Source: Synergistaceae bacterium (GTDB taxonomy: Bacteria; Synergistota; Synergistia; Synergistales; Aminobacteriaceae). Taken from it: a DNA stretch of 64,000 nt. Below, in pieces: positions 7,915 through 15,674 of the stretch (positions within the stretch are counted from its first letter, which is position 1; each line of letters starts with the position of its first letter). Where the stretch lies: NCBI GenBank assembly GCA_018436595.1, contig JAHDLC010000022.1, forward strand, positions 62,001 to 126,000. Direction: 5' to 3'. Below the pieces are notes generated by a model. It was not told the origin of the DNA, searched no databases, and was given only the letters and a program-made list of their open reading frames with translations. The position numbers and the translations under genes were made by a program.

Positions 7915-9081
7915 ATGAGCGACCGCAAAAAGTTTTTCTGGATTGCATTGTTCTTCCTGACCTTTTACTTCCTCCCCGAGGGAAATGAACGGGTGATCGC
8001 CGGTCTTACGGAATCGGTGGCCATGATGGCCGACTATGCCAGGGAACACGTTCTTCTCTGCCTGATCCCCGCATTTTTCATCGCGGGTGCCATTTCGGTG
8101 TTCGTGAGCCAGCAGTCGGTGATGAAGTATCTGGGGGCAAAGGCGAAGAAAGGGATTGCCTACTCCGTGGCCTCCGTCTCCGGGACGGTGCTCGCAGTGT
8201 GTTCCTGCACCGTGCTGCCCCTCTTCGCCGGGATTTACATGCGGGGCGCCGGGCTTGGCCCGGCGACAGCATTTTTATACTCCGGACCTGCAATAAATGT
8301 GCTGGCCATCGTTCTCACGGCCCGGGTGCTCGGCCTTGAGCTGGGCATCGCCAGGGCGGTGGGGGCGGTAATATTCAGCGTGGTGATCGGTCTTCTCATG
8401 GCGGCCATTTTCGGCAGGGAGGAACAGACCCGACAGGAGGGGTTCGCCCAGCTCCCTGAGGAAGAGGGCGGCCGCCCTCTATGGAAGACCGTTGTGTACA
8501 TGGCGAGCATGGTGGTTTTTCTCGTCTTCGCCAACTGGGCGGCGCCGAAGACCTCCAGCGCCTTCTGGGAAGGGGTTTACAACCTGAAGTGGGTGCTCTC
8601 AGGGGCAGGAATCGCCGTCACGGTGCTGACCGCATGGATGTGGTTCACCCGTGACGAGCGGCAGGACTGGTATGCGTCCACGTGGGGATACGCTCTCCAG
8701 GTCATGCCCCTGCTCTTCGGCGGTGTTTTGGTGGCGGGCTTCCTGCTGGGCCGTCCCGGCCACGAGGCCCTTATCCCCAGCCGTTATGTGGCCATGCTCG
8801 TGGGAGGGAACTCCCTCGGGGCCAATTTCTTTGCCTCCATTTCCGGCGCGTTCATGTATTTCGCCACCCTCACCGAAGTGCCCATACTCCAGGGGCTTCT
8901 CGGCGCAGGAATGGGGAAGGGACCTGCCCTCGCCCTGCTCCTTGCCGGCCCGGCCCTCTCGCTGCCCAGCATGCTGGTGATCAACAGCATCCTGGGGCCC
9001 AAAAAAACGGTGACCTACGTTGTGCTTGTCGTTCTTCTGTCCACCGTGGCGGGCATGCTGTTCGGCATGGTGTCTTCCTGA
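7915..9081 (+). CDS. ArsP/UPF0718-type permease (second copy)
   Basis: This 388-residue permease has about ten hydrophobic segments and the family motif AVCSCTVLPLF with cysteines 96 and 98. A charged cytoplasmic loop around residues 168-185 separates the two halves. It is longer and clearly diverged from the copy at 6040. I use the ATG at 7915, which has a GGAG upstream, rather than the GTG at 7873, which has no ribosome site. With the preceding ArsR and mini-thioredoxin it forms the common ArsR-thioredoxin-permease trio. Organoarsenical export is the likely but unproven job. Confidence 0.82.
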   Translation: MSDRKKFFWIALFFLTFYFLPEGNERVIAGLTESVAMMADYAREHVLLCLIPAFFIAGAISVFVSQQSVMKYLGAKAKKGIAYSVASVSGTVLAVCSCTVLPLFAGIYMRGAGLGPATAFLYSGPAINVLAIVLTARVLGLELGIARAVGAVIFSVVIGLLMAAIFGREEQTRQEGFAQLPEEEGGRPLWKTVVYMASMVVFLVFANWAAPKTSSAFWEGVYNLKWVLSGAGIAVTVLTAWMWFTRDERQDWYASTWGYALQVMPLLFGGVLVAGFLLGRPGHEALIPSRYVAMLVGGNSLGANFFASISGAFMYFATLTEVPILQGLLGAGMGKGPALALLLAGPALSLPSMLVINSILGPKKTVTYVVLVVLLSTVAGMLFGMVSS

Positions 9082-9159
9082 CGGGATAGGTGGAGTTTTT
9101 AGAGGAGAGCAGGCTTATTGTCCAGAATTGATCGGGGCGTTCACAATCCCTTCCCTGAA

Positions 9160-9192
9160 AAAGAAGAGGCTCCGGCATTTTGCCGGAGCCTC
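9160..9192 (-). terminator. Strong hairpin between the permease and tRNA-Val (bidirectional)
   Basis: GAGGCTCCGGC (9166-9176) pairs perfectly with GCCGGAGCCTC (9182-9192). On the minus strand it is followed by TTCTTTTTC, giving a typical terminator for the tRNA transcript. It may also end the permease transcript. Confidence 0.8.
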
Positions 9193-9202
9193 TGTTCATT
9201 CA

Positions 9203-9278
9203 TGGTGGGCGATACTGGGATCGAACCAGTGACCTCTTCCGTGTGAAGGAAGCGCTACTTCCGCTGAGCTAATCGCCC
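9203..9278 (-). tRNA. tRNA-Val(CAC)
   Basis: Read on the minus strand it folds into a full cloverleaf. The acceptor stem is GGGCGAT/ATCGCCC, and the D arm contains AGCTCAGCGG. The anticodon stem CTTCC/GGAAG encloses the loop TTCACAC (anticodon CAC, valine GUG codons). The T arm contains GGTTCGATCC. The discriminator A and a genomically encoded CCA end are present. The variable loop is short. Confidence 0.95.
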
Positions 9279-9291
9279 GAAAACAGGAGGT

Positions 9292-9320
9292 ATTATACCG
9301 TGCCCGGTTGTGCTTTGCAA
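9292..9320 (-). promoter_or_regulatory. Promoter of tRNA-Val
   Basis: On the minus strand TTGCAA (9320-9315) and TATAAT (9297-9292) are separated by exactly 17 bases. The tRNA 5' end begins 13 bases after the -10. Confidence 0.75.
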
Positions 9321-9469
9321 GTCGGAAAATCTTTGGAAGACACCATCTTGGTTCATCATTCTCCAGAAAACCATACTGAATTTTTGATAGAAAATATGGC
9401 GGAAAGGAACTTAAATCACTTCCTATTTTTTCTATGAGGAGTATAATCTGTTCGGCAGGTGATGAGTGA

Positions 9470-9922
9470 GTGACCGAAATTTCCGATTTGGGACTTGTTT
9501 CCGACCTGTGGGAATACTGGGGGTTCTCTCCCTGGAATTCCGAGGGAATGAAAGGAGTCTATAGAAGGGTTACATTCGTGAAGAGCGCGCTGATAGGTGA
9601 GGTATGCAGATATTATGCCGATGATTACATAATCTGGAGCCACAACGGCAAAGCTGACAGGCAGCGGATTCTGAAGTCCTGCAGGCCCAAGCCCGACCTC
9701 ATGACGCAGCGCTATCTTTTTGTTGAGGGAGCGGAATCGGGGGAGAAATGCGCCATCCGGTCTTTCCTCTTCGGGTTCCGCGGGTATGCGGAGGTACACT
9801 CCTTTACGCCCGGGGGCAGATTTGAGAAACGGATCAAGGATCTTGCCCCTCTCGTGGATAAAGCACTGGAGCTTCTCCGCTCACGGAAAAACGAGTCTGG
9901 AGGTGGTGCCCCGGAAAAATAG
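9470..9922 (+). CDS. Hypothetical protein of 150 residues
   Basis: I do not recognise a family. The frame is well coded and starts at GTG 9470 with a weak AGGTGATGAG site. A TATAAT lies at 9442-9447. The protein is soluble-looking with no signal peptide. It has an aromatic-rich N-terminal half (WEYWGFSPW), two cysteines in the middle (around SCRPKPD and EKCAIR), and a lysine/arginine-rich C-terminal helix. It lies alone between the tRNA and cstA, about 50 bases before cstA, so co-transcription with cstA is possible. Confidence 0.6.
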   Translation: MTEISDLGLVSDLWEYWGFSPWNSEGMKGVYRRVTFVKSALIGEVCRYYADDYIIWSHNGKADRQRILKSCRPKPDLMTQRYLFVEGAESGEKCAIRSFLFGFRGYAEVHSFTPGGRFEKRIKDLAPLVDKALELLRSRKNESGGGAPEK

Positions 9923-9973
9923 AGGCTGCATCAGTTTTTCACACTCTTTTCATATTTTCCGGAGGTGAATCAA

Positions 9974-11602
9974 GTGCTCGCAACCCTGTTTATTATTGCC
10001 ATCGTCTTGTTTGCAGTTTGTTATAAGGTGTACGGTTCCTACATGGCGGGTGTTTATGGTCTGAGTGATGACAACAAGACCCCTGCCGAAGCTATGTTTG
10101 ACGGTATCGACTACTGCCCGGCCCACCCGGCGGTTCTTCTGGGCCACCATTTCGCATCCATCGCCGGCGCCGGCCCCATCGTCGGCCCCATCACCGCCGC
10201 CGCCATGTTCGGCTGGCTTCCCGCCTACCTGTGGTGCCTCATCGGATCCGCCTTTATCGGCGGTCCCCATGACATGGGCGCCCTTGTGTCGTCCATGCGC
10301 CACGACGGCAAATCCGTGGGTGAAGTGGTGGACAAGTGGATCGGCCGGAAGGGAAAAATTCTCTTCCTCTGCTTCACCATCCTTGCCCTCGTCCTCGTCG
10401 TCGCGGTCTTCCTGCAGCTCTCCGCCGGATCCTTCGCGGCCGACCCGGCAGTGGCCTTCTCCGCTTCCCTGTACATCGGCATGGCTCTTCTGTTCGGCGT
10501 GCTGATCTACAAGTACCGGGTGCCCCTGTGGCTCATGACCGTCGTCATGGTCCCCATCGTCATCTATGCCTGCTGGTACGGCAACTACTCCCCCTGGGTC
10601 GCCGGCATGTTCAAGCTCCCCATGGAGACATGGCGGTGGATTCTTGTCGTTTACATCTTCCTCGCTTCGGTTCTCCCCGTGTGGCTTCTTCTCCAGCCCC
10701 GGGACTATCTCGCTTCCTATTTCCTGTACTTCGCGGTCATCATCGGCGCTATCGGCATGATCATGGGCAAAGGCGAGAGCTTCCAGGTCGTTCTTCCCGC
10801 CTTCAAGGGCTTCGTAGCCAACGGGCAGTACATCTGGCCCATGCTCTTCATCATCGTGGCCTGCGGCGCTGTCTCCGGTTTCCACTCCCTCGTGGGAAGC
10901 GGAACCACCTCCAAGCAGCTGAAGAAGGAAAAAGACTCCGTGATCGTCGGCTACGGCTCCATGCTGCTTGAAGGCGTTGTGGCGGTCATCGCCATCGGCA
11001 CGGTCATGCTCAGCGGCGTCATCGCCAAGGGCGGCCCCACCATCACCTACGCCGAAGGCTTCGGAAAGTTCGCCTCCATCGTCGGGATCGATCCCAAGAT
11101 CGGCATGTCCCTCGGACTTCTGGCCATCAACTCCTTCCTTCTGACCTCCCTTGACACGGCCACCCGTCTGACCCGCTACCAGATCCAGGAGCTGACCAAC
11201 ATGAAGGTGGACAAGTACACCGCCACCCTCATCACCGTTGCCGCCGCCATGGCCTTGCTTCTTGTCAAGACCCATGGACCCACAGGCAACGTCATTCCGG
11301 CATGGGCGGCAATCTGGCCCATCTTCGGCGCATCCAACCAGCTCGTTGCGGCCCTTGCTCTCCTGGCCATCGGCGTCTGGGTTGCCAAGGGACTGAAAAA
11401 GAACAACCAGTTCGCCATGGTTCCCATGTGGTTCATGCTTGTGACCACCGTGGCGGCCCTGGGCATCATGATCAAGGACAACCTCGCCTACGCCAGCCCG
11501 AACTACGTCCTCGTGGTTCCTTCCATCATTCTCCTTGTCCTTGCCCTGTTGATGGTCTTTGAATCCATGAAGGCCCTGAAGCAGGCCCAGAAGGATCTGT
11601 AA
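9974..11602 (+). CDS. cstA: CstA-family carbon starvation protein (peptide/pyruvate-type transporter)
   Basis: This 542-residue membrane protein has about sixteen hydrophobic helices. It is probably an uptake carrier for small carbon compounds; E. coli relatives handle peptides or pyruvate. The N-terminal CstA signature is clear: GHHFASIAGAGPIVGP, then GGPHDMGALVSS. The second half has GSGTTSKQL and a TRLTRYQIQE segment. GTG at 9974 is the best start because GGAGGT lies 7 bases before it; the GTG at 9965 is part of that site. It is shorter than E. coli CstA (about 700 residues), like many anaerobe homologues. The substrate is inference. Confidence 0.92.
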   Translation: MLATLFIIAIVLFAVCYKVYGSYMAGVYGLSDDNKTPAEAMFDGIDYCPAHPAVLLGHHFASIAGAGPIVGPITAAAMFGWLPAYLWCLIGSAFIGGPHDMGALVSSMRHDGKSVGEVVDKWIGRKGKILFLCFTILALVLVVAVFLQLSAGSFAADPAVAFSASLYIGMALLFGVLIYKYRVPLWLMTVVMVPIVIYACWYGNYSPWVAGMFKLPMETWRWILVVYIFLASVLPVWLLLQPRDYLASYFLYFAVIIGAIGMIMGKGESFQVVLPAFKGFVANGQYIWPMLFIIVACGAVSGFHSLVGSGTTSKQLKKEKDSVIVGYGSMLLEGVVAVIAIGTVMLSGVIAKGGPTITYAEGFGKFASIVGIDPKIGMSLGLLAINSFLLTSLDTATRLTRYQIQELTNMKVDKYTATLITVAAAMALLLVKTHGPTGNVIPAWAAIWPIFGASNQLVAALALLAIGVWVAKGLKKNNQFAMVPMWFMLVTTVAALGIMIKDNLAYASPNYVLVVPSIILLVLALLMVFESMKALKQAQKDL

Positions 11603-11622
11603 AGGTCAGACCTGCAGAAAAG

Positions 11623-11653
11623 AGAGGGAAGGCCGTTATTCGGCCTTCCCTCT
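11623..11653 (+). terminator. Bidirectional terminator between cstA and the zinc-ribbon gene
   Basis: AGAGGGAAGGCCG (11623-11635) pairs with CGGCCTTCCCTCT (11641-11653) around TTATT. It lies between convergent genes and has short T-rich or A-rich flanks on both sides. Confidence 0.75.
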
Positions 11654-11694
11654 TCTGTATTCCGAAAAAGTGTTTCTGCGGTGCATACTTACGG

Positions 11695-11871
11695 TTATTT
11701 GCCGCTTTTTCCCACGCTGAACGACTTGGCGCTCCAGGACTTCCCCCGCTTCCTGTTGGCGGCGTCGAGCACTTCCACGAATCTGCTCCCGCACCTGGGG
11801 CATCTCATGGCTGCCGCCTTTTCTTCCAGTTCAAATTCACTTTTGCACGACAGACATCGAAATTTTCCCAT
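11695..11871 (-). CDS. Small zinc-ribbon protein (58 residues)
   Basis: The minus-strand gene starts at ATG 11871, preceded by GCGGAGGTG. It encodes 58 residues with two knuckles, C6-L-S-C9 and C24-P-R-C27, spaced as in a rubredoxin-like or regulatory zinc ribbon. A basic tail follows (KRGKSWSAKSFSVGK-like) that may contact nucleic acid. It is FmdB-like in spacing, but I cannot assign a family. Its leader contains a perfect 15-base palindrome. A frame on the opposite strand covers the same bases and lacks a ribosome site, so I reject that frame. Confidence 0.75.
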   Translation of the reverse strand: MGKFRCLSCKSEFELEEKAAAMRCPRCGSRFVEVLDAANRKRGKSWSAKSFSVGKSGK

Positions 11872-11898
11872 GGAAAATCACCTCCGCATATTTTTCCG

Positions 11899-11948
11899 GT
11901 ATTGATTCAATACTGGGGTATCGGCAAAAGAATTTGTTTCATATTATA
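11899..11948 (-). promoter_or_regulatory. Promoter and leader palindrome of the zinc-ribbon gene
   Basis: A minus-strand TATAAT lies at 11948-11943. Between it and the gene is the perfect inverted repeat GTATTGA-T-TCAATAC (11899-11913), suited to a dimeric repressor or a small RNA hairpin. No convincing -35 was found. Confidence 0.45.
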
Positions 11949-12036
11949 CCAGAACGCCCCGGTTGGTGAAGGAATCTGCAGCGGGCTGCGGCAGAGGGTA
12001 TAATAGGTCCAGCTTGAAACTGAAGGGAGGACGAAC

Positions 12037-13776
12037 ATGCTCTTTTCATCGCTGAAGGACAGTCGGGACGTCTGCTGCGTCCTGTGCGGAGCCGCGGGGC
12101 TGGGCATCCAGACCGTGGAGGATATGCTGGCGGGAATCATAGTGGACGAAGGTTTTTCCGTCTTCGGATCCCGGGAGTACATGTCCCGTGTCCGGGGGGG
12201 GAACAACTCCACAGAGCTCCGGATAGCGTCCGAGCCTGTGGATGCCCTGATCGACAGGATCGATATTCTCGTTGCCCTGAGCCGGAAGGTGCGCAGGAAC
12301 ATCTTGGAGCGGATCTCCTCCGACACGGTCATTTTCGGCGACAGGGAAGAACTGAAGGGGGAGCTTGAAGACCTCGGGGCTTCCTTCGTGGACATTCCCC
12401 TGTCGTCCATGGCCAAGGAAGCCGGCGGCAGGATCTACTCCAATTCCATCGCGGCCGGCGTCCTCCTCGGGGTGCTCGGGCTGGGAACGAAGGGTGCGGA
12501 GGACTTTTACATGAAACGGTTCGCCGGAAAGGACGGGGTGGTGGCCAGCAATATCGGGGCCGTCACCAGGGGGTACGAACTTGGACTTGCCATGGCCGGA
12601 GAAGGGGGCGTTCTGAAAGGCCGTCCGCGGAACCCGAAAGGGCGGAAGGCGATCATCAACGGCAGCGATGCCGTTTCCCTCGGGGCCATGGCGGCGGGGT
12701 GCAACTTCGTCACCGCCTATCCCATGTCCCCGGCCACGGGAGTGCTCTCCTTTTTCGCGAAGCACGCCGAAAAAGCGGGAGCTGTGGTGGAGCAGGTGGA
12801 GGACGAGCTTGCCGCCATGAACATGGCGGTTGGGGCCGCCTATGCGGGTGCCCGTCCCCTGGTGACCACCTCCGGAGGCGGATTCGCCCTCATGGCGGAA
12901 GGGCTCAGCCTCGCAGGGGTCATGGAAGCTCCGGTGGTGGTGCACCTCGCCCAGAGACCAGGGCCTGCCACCGGGATGGCCACACGGACGGAGCAGGCCG
13001 ACCTAGATCTTGCCCTTTATTCAGGACACGGTGAATTTCCCCGGGCCCTCTACGCTCCGGGAACCATGGAGAGTGCCTTCAGGCTGACCCAGGAAGCCTT
13101 CGAAATCGCCCTGAAGTACCAGACGCCGGCCATCGTGCTGACGGACCAGTATTTCATGAATGCCTTCTACAATTTGGATGCGGACGGCCTCGAGTGGCTG
13201 GATGAACCGCCGTCCGTCAGGGAAACCGAAGAAGACTACCGCCGCTACGAGGATACTCCCGACGGCTGTTCGCCCTTCGGCGTTCCCGGCTGGGGAAAGG
13301 GCATCGTGGGGGCGGACAGCCACGAGCACGACGAGGTGGGGCACGTCTACGAGGACTTCGATCTCAGGACCAGGATGCAGGACAAGCGGATGCGGAAGTT
13401 CGCGGGAATGGAGGAGCGTGCCCTTCCCCCGGTGCTGGTCGGACCGGAATCCTTCTCGAACCTGGTGATCTGCTGGGGATCCACCTTCCCCATCGTCCGG
13501 GAAGCCCTCGAGTGTCTCGGGCGGGACGACACGGCCCTGCTGGCCTTCGAACAGGTGTGGCCCCTCGCGCCGTCCGCCGGGGATCTTCTGCGGAAAGCGT
13601 CGTTCACCGCTGTGGTGGAGGGAAACAGCACCGGCCAGTTCGCCGGGCTGCTTCGGAAAACCTTCGGCGTGGCGGCGGACCGCACGGTGCTGAAATACAA
13701 CGGATTGCAGTTCTCTGTGGAAGAGGTCGCGGACAGGCTCGGCGAAATTCTTCCCGGCAAAGGAGGCGGCAGATGA
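12037..13776 (+). CDS. korA: 2-oxoacid:ferredoxin oxidoreductase, fused gamma-alpha subunit
   Basis: This 579-residue subunit of a cytoplasmic 2-oxoacid:ferredoxin oxidoreductase oxidatively decarboxylates keto acids to acyl-CoA, reducing ferredoxin. Residues ~15-190 are the gamma domain (GAAGLGIQTVEDML; REYMSRVRGGNNS). Residues ~208-400 are the alpha pyrimidine-binding domain (AYPMSPATG; EDELAAMNMAVGAAYAG; TSGGGFALMAEGLS). The C-terminus is domain II. RBS GGGAGG precedes the ATG, and a TATAAT lies at 11999-12004. It overlaps korB. No ferredoxin (delta) subunit is nearby. 2-Oxoglutarate or branched-chain keto acids are likely substrates, which fits the liv transporter downstream, but the exact one is inferred. 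Confidence 0.92.
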   Translation: MLFSSLKDSRDVCCVLCGAAGLGIQTVEDMLAGIIVDEGFSVFGSREYMSRVRGGNNSTELRIASEPVDALIDRIDILVALSRKVRRNILERISSDTVIFGDREELKGELEDLGASFVDIPLSSMAKEAGGRIYSNSIAAGVLLGVLGLGTKGAEDFYMKRFAGKDGVVASNIGAVTRGYELGLAMAGEGGVLKGRPRNPKGRKAIINGSDAVSLGAMAAGCNFVTAYPMSPATGVLSFFAKHAEKAGAVVEQVEDELAAMNMAVGAAYAGARPLVTTSGGGFALMAEGLSLAGVMEAPVVVHLAQRPGPATGMATRTEQADLDLALYSGHGEFPRALYAPGTMESAFRLTQEAFEIALKYQTPAIVLTDQYFMNAFYNLDADGLEWLDEPPSVRETEEDYRRYEDTPDGCSPFGVPGWGKGIVGADSHEHDEVGHVYEDFDLRTRMQDKRMRKFAGMEERALPPVLVGPESFSNLVICWGSTFPIVREALECLGRDDTALLAFEQVWPLAPSAGDLLRKASFTAVVEGNSTGQFAGLLRKTFGVAADRTVLKYNGLQFSVEEVADRLGEILPGKGGGR

Positions 13777-14639
13777 TGGACTCCACGGCATTCGATCTTC
13801 CGGGAATTGATCTTTCGTGGTGCCCCGGATGCGGGGATTTCAAAATCCTCGACTCCATCAAGAAGGCCCTTGCCGAGCTCGGCCTCGGGCCCCTGGACGT
13901 GGTCATGGTCTCGGGGATCGGCCAGGCGGCAAAAACACCCCATTACATGAAGGCCCATTTTTTCAACGGCCTCCACGGACGGGCCCTCTCCAACGCAACG
14001 GCCATTAAGGCGGCAAACCCCGCCCTGGAGGTCATCGCCGTGGGAGGGGACGGCGACATGTACGGCGAGGGCGGGAATCATTTCACCCATACCATCAGGC
14101 GGAATCCCGGGATCACCAACCTTGTGTTCAACAACATGGTCTACGGCCTCACAAAGGGGCAGGCTTCACCCACGAGCCCGAGGGGATTCCGCACCTCCGT
14201 CCAGGTGGACGGGGTCCATGCACAGCCCTTCAACCCTCTGGCAGCCGCCCTGGTCCAGGGAGCGACCTTCGTGGCCCGGGCCTTCGCCGGAAACGGCGAC
14301 CAGACAAAGGAAATCATCAAGAGGGCCGTCCGACACAAGGGATACGCCCTGGTGGACATCTTCCAGCCCTGTGTTTCCTTCAACTCCGTGAATACCTACA
14401 AGTGGTTCATGGACAACACCTACACCCTGGAGGGGCATGAGGAGGAGGATTTCGGCAAGGCCATGGAGCTGGCCCTCCTCCAGGAAGGTCCCTTCCCCCT
14501 GGGCGTTCTCTACAGGAAGGAAGGGGTTCCCCTTTTCGAGGAAACCCTGGCGGCCTACCGGAAGGACGACCGGCCTCTCTTCCGCCGGGAGGCGCCCCGG
14601 AAGGCAGTGAAGGAGCTGCTGGCCTCTCTGGCCGGGTAG
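13773..14639 (+). CDS. korB: 2-oxoacid:ferredoxin oxidoreductase, beta (TPP-binding) subunit
   Basis: This 288-residue thiamine-diphosphate subunit is the partner of the gene before it, with which it overlaps by 4 bases (ATGATG; either ATG could start). It shows the cluster-binding start W-C17-P-G-C20-G, then VSGIGQAAKTPHY. The TPP motif GGDGDMYGEGGNHFTH-IRRN and NNMVYGLTKGQASPTS follow. The substrate loop resembles KorB/VorB rather than pyruvate oxidoreductase beta. Together the two subunits supply reduced ferredoxin and acyl-CoA during amino-acid fermentation. Confidence 0.93.
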   Translation: MMDSTAFDLPGIDLSWCPGCGDFKILDSIKKALAELGLGPLDVVMVSGIGQAAKTPHYMKAHFFNGLHGRALSNATAIKAANPALEVIAVGGDGDMYGEGGNHFTHTIRRNPGITNLVFNNMVYGLTKGQASPTSPRGFRTSVQVDGVHAQPFNPLAAALVQGATFVARAFAGNGDQTKEIIKRAVRHKGYALVDIFQPCVSFNSVNTYKWFMDNTYTLEGHEEEDFGKAMELALLQEGPFPLGVLYRKEGVPLFEETLAAYRKDDRPLFRREAPRKAVKELLASLAG

Positions 14640-14656
14640 GGAAGGGAGGGAAAAAC

Positions 14657-15121
14657 ATGAGAGAAGGAGACGGGCTGCCCCCGTTCCGCCTTTCCGACGG
14701 CGGTGGAAAAGAATGGACGGCGGCGGATTTTGAAGGCAGATGGCTTGTCCTCTTTTTCTACAGCAAGGACAATACCTCGGGGTGAACCAGCGAAGTGAGG
14801 AACTTTGCGGACAGGATGCCCGCATTTGAAGCGCTGAACTGCGCAGTGGCAGGAATCAGCCCCGACTCTCAGGAGAGCCACAGGAAGTTCGCGGAGAAAC
14901 TGGGAATTTCCTTTCCCCTGCTGAGCGACACGGACCACGGATTCATCGAAGCCTGCGGGTTCTGGGCGGCGAAAAAGATGTACGGCAGGGAATATATGGG
15001 GGTGGTGCGTTCCACGGTCATCGCGGACCCCGGCGGGAAGGCCGTGAAGATCTTCAGGAAAGTGAAGGTGTCCGGCCACGCTGAGGAAGTTCTCCAATCC
15101 CTGAAGGAACACGCCGGCTGA
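14657..15121 (+). CDS. bcp: BCP/PrxQ-type peroxiredoxin with probable selenocysteine (in-frame TGA at codon 43)
   Basis: Translated through the TGA at 14783-14785, the frame gives a complete 154-residue peroxiredoxin. The TGA falls exactly on the peroxidatic cysteine: FYSKDNTSG-U-TSE here against FYPKDNTPGCTTE in typical BCP proteins. The rest of the fold is intact on both sides: RWLVLFF before, and GISPDSQESHRKF, SFPLLSDTDHG and the conserved VVRSTVIADPGG after. The ATG at 14657 has GGGAGGG just upstream; a GTG at 14795 has no such site. Hairpins that could serve as a bacterial SECIS follow the TGA. The usual resolving cysteine five residues on is missing, with C62 and C100 elsewhere. A sequencing error or a recent nonsense mutation is the alternative. 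Confidence 0.85.
14786..14824 (+). promoter_or_regulatory. Candidate bacterial SECIS hairpin region
   Basis: Just after the in-frame TGA, GCGAAGU (14790-14796) can pair with ACUUUGC (14802-14808) around the loop GAGGA, which starts with G. A second hairpin, UGCGG (14806-14810)/CCGCA (14820-14824), lies 20 bases after the TGA. The first is closer to the UGA than in the E. coli fdhF element, so either or neither may be used. Confidence 0.45.
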
Positions 15122-15134
15122 CGTTCGGGAAAAT

Positions 15135-15164
15135 CAAGAGGCGGAGAATGCTCTCCGCCTCTTG
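15135..15164 (-). terminator. Bidirectional terminator between the peroxiredoxin gene and folK
   Basis: CAAGAGGCGGAG (15135-15146) pairs perfectly with CTCCGCCTCTTG (15153-15164). It lies between convergent genes; ATTTTCCC follows on the minus strand. Confidence 0.7.
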
Positions 15165-15179
15165 TCATGCCATGCCATG

Positions 15180-15674
15180 TCAGAGGCTGCAGACCCGGAG
15201 GATTCCGCCGGTCTCGGCGGGGGGCAGAAGCCGGATCATGTCTTCCGGCGTGAGTCCTGTCTCCGGGTGCCTCCACTCCGGGGCCACCTGGGCCAGGGGC
15301 AGCAGTACGAAGGCTCTCCGCGCCATCTCCCTGTGAGGGATGGTCAGGCGGTCCGAGCGCACCGACACCCCGTCGCAGAAAAGAATGTCAATATCGATGA
15401 TCCGGGGCCCCCACCGTTTTTCCGGGGTCCTGCCCAGGGCGTCCTCCATCTGCTTCAGAAGGTCGAGAAGCTCTTCCGGGGAAAGACGCGTTTCCGCCAG
15501 GACGCAGACGTTGAGAAACCGCGGCTGGTTCTCCACCCCCCAGGGAGGGGTTTCAAACACGTCGCTTGAGGCCAGGATCACGAGGCCGGCGCCCTTGAGG
15601 AGGGAGACGGCTTTCCGGAGAAGCTGCAGCCGGTCTCCGAGGTTGCTGCCCAGGGAAAGGGCCACGGTGCTCAT
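15180..15674 (-). CDS. folK: 6-hydroxymethyl-7,8-dihydropterin pyrophosphokinase (HPPK)
   Basis: It transfers pyrophosphate from ATP to hydroxymethyl-dihydropterin in folate synthesis. The 164-residue protein has SLGSNLGDR at the N-terminus, ETPPWGVENQPRFLN, and the catalytic signature RWGPRIIDIDILF, then LTIPHREMARRAFVL. The ATG at 15674 is chosen: it overlaps the folP stop as ATGA and has GGGGAG 8 bases upstream. A GTG three codons earlier is less likely. It is downstream of folP in one leftward operon. Confidence 0.95.
   Translation of the reverse strand: MSTVALSLGSNLGDRLQLLRKAVSLLKGAGLVILASSDVFETPPWGVENQPRFLNVCVLAETRLSPEELLDLLKQMEDALGRTPEKRWGPRIIDIDILFCDGVSVRSDRLTIPHREMARRAFVLLPLAQVAPEWRHPETGLTPEDMIRLLPPAETGGILRVCSL

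Noticed and set aside
11681-11905. A 74-residue plus-strand frame downstream of cstA
   Set aside because: Lies opposite the zinc-ribbon gene, lacks a ribosome site, and its Ser/Leu-rich translation has no motif.
14795-15121. A separate 108-residue gene starting at GTG 14795
   Set aside because: No ribosome site, and it lacks the N-terminal third of a peroxiredoxin, which is encoded in the same frame just upstream across the TGA.
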